A DNA stretch of 48,485 nt from an uncultured Prevotellaceae bacterium. GTDB lineage: Bacteria > Bacteroidota > Bacteroidia > Bacteroidales > Bacteroidaceae. The stretch is from assembly GCA_947166345.1 (NCBI GenBank), contig CAMVDU010000018.1:1-48485 (forward strand), written 5' to 3'. This document shows positions 44,095 to 48,485 of this stretch, in pieces. The notes under the pieces were generated by a model. The model worked only from the letters and a program-made list of their open reading frames with translations. It had not been told where the DNA came from and ran no database searches. The position numbers and the translations under genes were made by a program. How positions within the stretch are numbered: the first letter of the stretch is position 1; each line of letters opens with the position of its first letter.

Positions 44095-44970
44095 ATGCTG
44101 AGCGTAGAAGAGTTGAACGACAGACTGATAGACCTCGCCTTTGCAGAGGATATCGGTGACGGCGACCATACCACGTTGTGCTGCATTCCCGCCGATGCGA
44201 TGGGCGAGTCGAAGCTGCTCATCAAGGAGGAAGGCATCTTCGCTGGTGTGAAGATTGCTAAAGAAGTGTTCCACCGCTTTGACCCCGAACTGCAGGTGGA
44301 GGTGTATATCGAGGATGGTGCCCACGTCAAGCCTGGCGACATCGTCATGAGCGTCAAGGGACGCGAGCAGAGCCTATTGCAGACAGAGCGCCTCATGCTC
44401 AACATCCTGCAGCGCATGTCGGGCATTGCCACTATGACTCACAAATACCAGCAGGCCCTGATCGATGCCGGCACCAAGACACGCGTGCTCGACACCCGAA
44501 AGACGACACCAGGTATGCGCATGCTCGAGAAAGAGGCAGTGAAGATTGGCGGCGGCACGAACCATCGTATCGGACTGTTCGACATGATTCTGCTGAAGGA
44601 CAACCACATCGACTTCTGCGGTGGTGTGCACAATGCCATCAGTCGTGCCAAGCAGTATTGCAAGGACCACAACAAGGACCTGAAGATCGAGTGCGAGGTG
44701 CGCAACTTTAAGGAGCTCGACGAGGCGCTGGCCGAAGGTTGCGACCGCATCATGTTCGATAACTTCACGCCCGAGGATACGGCGAAGGCTGTCAAGATTG
44801 TGAATGGCAGGGCCGAGACCGAGTCGAGTGGGGGTATCACCTACGACACGATGATTCCCTATGCCAAGGCTGGTGTTGACTTCATCTCCTTCGGTGCCCT
44901 CACGCATAGCGTCAAGGGTCTCGACATGAGTTTCAAGGCTGCCGGTTCCGACAAACTGATCATTAAGTAA
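44095..44970 (+). CDS. nadC: nicotinate-nucleotide pyrophosphorylase (carboxylating)
   Basis: Converts quinolinate and PRPP to nicotinate mononucleotide in NAD synthesis. At 291 residues with the family segments ERLMLNILQRMSGIAT, DTRKTTPGMRMLEK, GGTNHRIGLFDMILLKDNH and ISFGALTHSVKGLDMS. Other quinolinate-pathway genes (nadA, nadB) are not in the window. It starts 38 bases after the beta-barrel gene. Confidence 0.97.
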   Translation: MLSVEELNDRLIDLAFAEDIGDGDHTTLCCIPADAMGESKLLIKEEGIFAGVKIAKEVFHRFDPELQVEVYIEDGAHVKPGDIVMSVKGREQSLLQTERLMLNILQRMSGIATMTHKYQQALIDAGTKTRVLDTRKTTPGMRMLEKEAVKIGGGTNHRIGLFDMILLKDNHIDFCGGVHNAISRAKQYCKDHNKDLKIECEVRNFKELDEALAEGCDRIMFDNFTPEDTAKAVKIVNGRAETESSGGITYDTMIPYAKAGVDFISFGALTHSVKGLDMSFKAAGSDKLIIK

Positions 44971-44979
44971 AAAAAGTAC

Positions 44980-46680
44980 ATGAAGAAGTGTTTTATTGTT
45001 GCATGGGTGGGCGCTCTCGCCTTCACCTTGAGTGCTCAGCTCTCGACGGTGTCGGCCTGCACCAATTTCATTGTGGGCAAGAAAGCATCGGTCGATGGTT
45101 CGGTGCTGTGTACCTATAGTGCCGACGACTACGGCATGTTCCAGAAGCTGGCCCACTATCCCGCAGCCAAGCACCCCAAGGGCACCATGCGTACCGTCAT
45201 CGACTGGGACACCAACGAATATCGTGGTGAGATTCTCGAGGCTGAGGAGACCTACAACGTCATCGGCAATATCAACGAGTGGCAGCTCACCATTGGTGAG
45301 ACCACCTTCGGCGGACGCGAGGAGATGGTTGATACCACAGGTATCCTCGACTATGGCTCGCTCATCTATATCACGCTGCAGCGCGCCAAGACAGCACGCG
45401 AGGCTATCGACGTGATGACGACGCTGGTGGAACAGTATGGCTATGCCAGTGAGGGCGAGACCTTCACCATCTGCGACCCCAACGAAGCGTGGATTCTCGA
45501 GATGATGGGTTGCGCCAGCGACCGTAAGGTCAGCAAGGAGCGTACCGTTTGGGTGGCCATTCGCATCCCCGACGATGCTATCTGCGGACACGCCAACCAG
45601 AGTCGCATCACCACGTTCGACCAGAAAGGCAAGAAGGCTTACGGCAAATGGGCCATGATCAATGGCAAAGGCGATGTGCTGTTCTCCAAGAATGTGGTCA
45701 GCTATGCCCGCAAGATGGGCTGGTTCTCGGGCAAAGACGAGGACTTCAGCTACAACGTTGCCTACGCCTTCCCCGATTTCTCGGGCCGTCGCATCTGCGA
45801 TGCCCGCGTGTGGAGTTTCTTCAATCGTTATGCCGACGGTATGGACCGCTATATCCCCTGGGCTGAAGGTATCGACAAGAATGCCGAGGTCATGCCCCTG
45901 TGGGTGAAACCCAACAAGAAACTCTCCGTGCACGATCTGGAAGAGGCCATGCGCGACCATTATGAGGACACGCCCTTCGCACTCGACAGCGACATTGGCG
46001 GCGGTATCTGGGAGATGCCCTATCGTCCTACACCTCTTTATTATACAGTAGATGGCAAGAAGTACTTCAACGAGCGCCCCACATCCACACAGCAGGCCAC
46101 CTTCGTCTATGTGTCGCAGATGCGTTCCTGGCTGCCTCGTGAGGTGGGCGGCATCCTTTGGTTTGCCAATGACGACGGCAACATGGCGCCGTTCACGCCC
46201 GTCTATTGCTGCACCACCGAGGCCCCGCGTCCCTACAACACGCCAGGTGCCGACGAGTTGAACTTCTCCTTTGACAATGCCTACTGGGTGCAGAACTGGG
46301 TGTCCAACATGGTCTATCCGCGCTATTCGCTGATGTTCCCAAGCCTGAAAGCCGTGCGCGACTCGCTCGACAATAGCTATTTCCGTGCCCAGAAAGAGGT
46401 TGAGGACAAGGCGCTGACACTGGAGCGCGAGGGTAGGGTAACCTTCCTTACCAGCTACTCTGCCGAGAAAGCCGACCAGATGTTGGCACGCTGGCAGCAG
46501 CTGGCTCAGTATCTCATCGTGAAATACAACGACATGATCCTGAAGCCCGAGGAGAACGGACAGTTCACACGCACCAAGCACGGTCTCGGATCACGTCCTG
46601 TAAGACCAGGCTATCCCGAGAAATTTGGACGCCAGCTGGTGAAGCAGACAGCAGGAAAATTCCTCATTCCTGAGCAGTAA
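44980..46680 (+). CDS. C69-family dipeptidase
   Basis: A 566-residue N-terminal-nucleophile peptidase of family C69 (PepD type). A signal-like stretch (1-26) is followed directly by Cys27 in CTNFIVGKKASVDGS, the motif that becomes the catalytic N-terminal residue after processing. Further motifs: GETTFGGREE, EGETFTICDPNEAWILEMMG, and EVGGILWFANDD. It should act outside the cytoplasm on dipeptides. It follows nadC by 9 bases. Confidence 0.93.
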   Translation: MKKCFIVAWVGALAFTLSAQLSTVSACTNFIVGKKASVDGSVLCTYSADDYGMFQKLAHYPAAKHPKGTMRTVIDWDTNEYRGEILEAEETYNVIGNINEWQLTIGETTFGGREEMVDTTGILDYGSLIYITLQRAKTAREAIDVMTTLVEQYGYASEGETFTICDPNEAWILEMMGCASDRKVSKERTVWVAIRIPDDAICGHANQSRITTFDQKGKKAYGKWAMINGKGDVLFSKNVVSYARKMGWFSGKDEDFSYNVAYAFPDFSGRRICDARVWSFFNRYADGMDRYIPWAEGIDKNAEVMPLWVKPNKKLSVHDLEEAMRDHYEDTPFALDSDIGGGIWEMPYRPTPLYYTVDGKKYFNERPTSTQQATFVYVSQMRSWLPREVGGILWFANDDGNMAPFTPVYCCTTEAPRPYNTPGADELNFSFDNAYWVQNWVSNMVYPRYSLMFPSLKAVRDSLDNSYFRAQKEVEDKALTLEREGRVTFLTSYSAEKADQMLARWQQLAQYLIVKYNDMILKPEENGQFTRTKHGLGSRPVRPGYPEKFGRQLVKQTAGKFLIPEQ

Positions 46681-46765
46681 AACCGTCATTTCGCGCTACT
46701 GCCCAGCCGAAAAAGCAGAAGAAACAAGGGAAAACGCACTTTTTTCGAAAAAAACCGCCAAAAAG

Positions 46766-46797
46766 TTTGGTCAGTTCGAAAAAAGTGCGTACCTTTG
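46766..46797 (+). promoter_or_regulatory. tRNA-Arg promoter
   Basis: TTTGG at 46766-46770 and TACCTTTG at 46790-46797, 19 bases apart, with leader ACCGCAAATC as at tRNA-Gln. The gap 46681-46861 contains nothing else that I can support. Confidence 0.75.
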
Positions 46798-46861
46798 CAA
46801 CCGCAAATCAGAAACCGACCGCTGCGGAACCTCTCGCAAGTCGGAAAAAGAGGAGCCAAAT

Positions 46862-46935
46862 GGTTCCGTAGCTCAACTGAATAGAGCATCTGACTACGGA
46901 TCAGAAGGTTGTGGGTTTGAATCCCGCCGGAATCA
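46862..46935 (+). tRNA. tRNA-Arg (anticodon ACG)
   Basis: A complete cloverleaf of 74 bases. Acceptor GGTTCCG/CGGAATC (with one G-T pair), D stem GCTC/GAGC, anticodon loop CTACGGA in a perfect TCTGA/TCAGA stem, T stem GTGGG/CCCGC, discriminator A, no encoded CCA. The D loop has GA where GG is expected at 18-19, and the T loop reads TTTGAAT instead of TTCGAAT. The universal G19-C56 tertiary pair is thus replaced by A19-U56. Confidence 0.94.
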
Positions 46936-46948
46936 CAAAATGCAGAAA

Positions 46949-46986
46949 TAAGCGAGCAAAGTTATACTTTAGCTCGCTATTTTTTT
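46949..46986 (+). terminator. intrinsic terminator of tRNA-Arg
   Basis: AGCGAGC-AAAG pairs with CTTT-AGCTCGCT around TTATA with one bulge, followed by a seven-T run. Confidence 0.85.
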
Positions 46987-47165
46987 GCATTTTGATCATT
47001 ACCCGTGGCAGGGCTTAGGATAGACGAAGTCAATTCCAGCAATAACAGTATTCTTGGACGAGCCAAGCGGCATAGCCGAGCGGACCTCCAGGCTCCGCGT
47101 CTTTTTTTTTGCGCTCGCTGTATTTTTTTTGGGGAAGGATGTGTGGGGGGTACGTGAAAAATGTG
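46987..47165. other. gene-free stretch between tRNA-Arg and the Crp/Fnr gene
   Basis: Open frames here on the minus strand look incidental. A segment at about 47022-47056 (GATAGAC ... CAGCAATAACAGT ... TTGGAC) resembles the start region of the Crp/Fnr gene at about 47187-47228, suggesting an old partial duplication. A 9-T run at 47102-47110 follows a GC-rich stretch. Confidence 0.45.
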
Positions 47166-47173
47166 TACCTTTG
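47166..47173 (+). promoter_or_regulatory. -7 box of the Crp/Fnr gene
   Basis: TACCTTTG, 23 bases upstream of the ATG at 47197. Confidence 0.65.
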
Positions 47174-47196
47174 CAGCCGTAACGATAGACTGACTT

Positions 47197-47775
47197 ATGG
47201 AACAGAAATTCAGCAATAACAGTTTGGACCTTCAGGTGCTGCGCGAGTTTTGCGAGCGCGAGGGTAAGATGGTGGAGTACCGCAAGGGCGAACAGCTGGA
47301 GCGCGAGGGCGACCCCGCACGGTGGTTCGGCTTCGTCACCGAGGGGTGCTTCAAGTACATCACGCGAGGCATCAGCGACGAGCGCAATCATCTCACATGG
47401 TTCTCGTTTGAGGGCGAATTCGTGGCTGATTATCCTTGCGTCCTGTCAGGCCAACCTTCCCAGGCTACCATCGAAGCCATGATGTCCTGCCGTGTATGGA
47501 GGGTTAGCGGTGAGGAGTTGTTTGGCTTCTTCCGTCAGAGCATCAAGAACATGGAACTGCGTGCTGTTATAGGCGAGCACATGCTCAACCAGTTCAAGGC
47601 ACGCTATCAAGACTTTCATCGTGCCACAGCCCGCGAACGCTATGAGTTACTGCTGAAGCGTTGTCCCGGCATTGTGGAGCATCTTGACTTACAAGACCTC
47701 GCCTCGTTTCTCTGCATCACCCCTAACTATCTGAGCACAATTCGCAAATCAATCACGTTCGAAAGCAGAAAATAG
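47197..47775 (+). CDS. Crp/Fnr-family transcriptional regulator
   Basis: A 192-residue regulator: cyclic-nucleotide-binding-like beta roll (about 15-110: YRKGEQLEREGDPARWFGFV, FSFEGEFVADY), a dimer helix, and a C-terminal helix-turn-helix (about 165-188: LDLQDLASFLCITPNYLSTI). No Fnr-type cysteine cluster is visible at the N-terminus, so oxygen sensing through an iron-sulfur cluster is unlikely. Ligand and targets are unknown. Confidence 0.9.
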   Translation: MEQKFSNNSLDLQVLREFCEREGKMVEYRKGEQLEREGDPARWFGFVTEGCFKYITRGISDERNHLTWFSFEGEFVADYPCVLSGQPSQATIEAMMSCRVWRVSGEELFGFFRQSIKNMELRAVIGEHMLNQFKARYQDFHRATARERYELLLKRCPGIVEHLDLQDLASFLCITPNYLSTIRKSITFESRK

Positions 47776-47805
47776 GGCAAAACTCTTTAACTAGTTTAAG
47801 ACCTG

Positions 47806-47847
47806 CACCCTCGGCGACCGCTTTTCGGTCTTGTCGGGGGCTTTTTC
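47806..47847 (+). terminator. probable terminator after the Crp/Fnr gene
   Basis: A GC-rich imperfect stem whose inner part is GACCG-CTTTT-CGGTC, followed by CTTTTTC. Confidence 0.6.
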
Positions 47848-47860
47848 GTGGGACTTTCTG

Positions 47861-47868
47861 TAACTTTG
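47861..47868 (+). promoter_or_regulatory. -7 box of the lipocalin-like lipoprotein
   Basis: TAACTTTG, 24 bases before the first in-frame ATG at 47893. Confidence 0.6.
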
Positions 47869-47892
47869 CCACACGAAGTTCAAATAATTAAA

Positions 47893-48330
47893 ATGCTTAG
47901 CAAAATGAAAACAATGAAAATCAGGAGACTCGCCTTTGCGATGCTTGCTGCCATGCTCTCCCTCGCCTCTTGCAGCAGCGATGATGACTATAAGTTTGAT
48001 GCAAGCAAACTTGAAGGAAAGTGGAGAAAAGCCATACGAAGTGGCATTATGGATGGAGAGACGGTAATATATACTTTCTATTCCGAGAACTGGTATTCTG
48101 GTCGCATCGAGCAGCAAGTTTCTGCATGGCCCGATGAAGGTTGGAAAACAACTGACCTCAATTATAGGGTTGGAGAAACGGGACACATGAATATCTTTAC
48201 AGGAAAAACTTACAACGGGGAATCCAAAATCTACCTTGAAGTTGATGTCCGTAAACTGACTGACTCTGAAATGGTTTGGTACCACACCGATTCCAACGAG
48301 GAGATAGCTCGTTTTACAAAAGAGAAATGA
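47893..48330 (+). CDS. lipocalin-like surface lipoprotein
   Basis: A lipoprotein of about 145 residues. Three in-frame ATGs (47893, 47905, 47914) precede the signal peptide; I use the first. The lipobox LASC is followed by SSDDDY, which fits the Bacteroides surface-export signal, so exposure on the outer face is likely. The mature part opens KLEGKWRKAI and is beta-rich, as in small lipocalin-like domains. Function unknown. It follows the Crp/Fnr gene but has its own promoter. Confidence 0.8.
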   Translation: MLSKMKTMKIRRLAFAMLAAMLSLASCSSDDDYKFDASKLEGKWRKAIRSGIMDGETVIYTFYSENWYSGRIEQQVSAWPDEGWKTTDLNYRVGETGHMNIFTGKTYNGESKIYLEVDVRKLTDSEMVWYHTDSNEEIARFTKEK

Positions 48331-48398
48331 ACCTGTAAAAATCGGTGATGACAGGGACCTGGTACGTGACATATGCAATCAAAAAAACAATAATCATC

Positions 48399-48485
48399 AT
48401 GAATAAGATGAAACTATACAGAAGATTTCAGCTCCTGTTGGCCATGCTATCAGCAGCGACATTCGCAAATGCACAGAATGGCACG
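48399..48485 (+). CDS. start of a secreted protein, cut by the window edge
   Basis: An ATG at 48399 opens a frame of 29 codons to the last base: MNKMKLYRRF, a hydrophobic segment, then ATFANAQNGT, a typical signal peptide with a cleavage site before Gln. The rest lies outside the window, so no family can be given. No terminator or -7 box is obvious in 48331-48398. Confidence 0.6.
   Translation, partial: MNKMKLYRRFQLLLAMLSAATFANAQNGT

Noticed and set aside
44374..46581. 735-codon open frame on the minus strand
   Set aside because: It is antisense to nadC and the C69 dipeptidase, both with clear family motifs; the translation is low-complexity and shows no recognisable domain.
46977..47391. 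Minus-strand ORFs upstream of and across the Crp/Fnr start
   Set aside because: They run through a terminator and promoter and antisense to a conserved regulator; no domain visible.

Overview
This window looks like a chromosomal segment from a Bacteroidales bacterium, most likely Prevotella or a close relative. The evidence is sequence-level. Promoters carry the Bacteroidota -7 box TAnnTTTG about 20 bp after a TTTG-like -33 element. Starts generally lack Shine-Dalgarno sequences. There are type IX secretion-style C-terminal domains, a TonB-dependent receptor, Bacteroidota-only families (DUF4296, DUF3256), a long type 2 isoleucyl-tRNA synthetase, and many lipoproteins. No phage, transposase, rRNA or CRISPR array was seen.

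Layout. 0.2-1.8 kb: a degenerate sensor-kinase-like protein (-). 2-7.5 kb: ileS, a DksA/TraR-like gene, lspA, a DUF4296 lipoprotein and a small overlapping ORF (+). 7.5-11.2 kb: a nucleoside permease, DUF151 nuclease-like gene, rsmE, an ABC ATPase and a DUF3256 gene (+). 11.1-14.3 kb: a minus-strand block with a tiny secreted sorting-domain protein, an L,D-transpeptidase, an ECF sigma factor, a membrane anti-sigma-like protein and a small periplasmic protein. 14.4-17.8 kb: rnz, mazG, trpS and a zincin-like gene (-). 17.9-19.9 kb: ligA (+).

19.9-24.0 kb is the accessory region: seven tandem minus-strand genes for small lipoproteins. Every signal peptide reaches the lipobox cysteine at exactly residue 20. 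One member is frameshifted, one has a stop codon before its charged tail, and one is a mosaic of its two neighbours. Between two of them lies a dyad-symmetric, 22-bp-periodic array of about 190 bp. This is the best candidate here for an undescribed system; I cannot assign it a function.

24.1-31.1 kb (-): a CotH-like surface protein, glyA, a CobW-type metal chaperone, pyrI and pyrB. 31.2-33.3 kb: a TonB-dependent receptor (+). 33.3-36.7 kb (-): cdsA, ftsH, rsfS. Then tRNA-Gln (+), carB and a GHL10-type hydrolase (-), followed by cstA, a beta-barrel protein, nadC, a C69 dipeptidase, tRNA-Arg, a Crp/Fnr regulator, a lipocalin-like surface lipoprotein and a cut-off secreted protein (all +).

Themes: translation (ileS, trpS, rsmE, two tRNAs, rsfS), pyrimidine synthesis (pyrB, pyrI, carB, with a zinc-handling GTPase beside zinc-containing PyrI), envelope biogenesis (lspA, cdsA, ftsH, L,D-transpeptidase) and many exported proteins. 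Two divergent gene pairs share a nearly identical 60-bp bidirectional promoter module.
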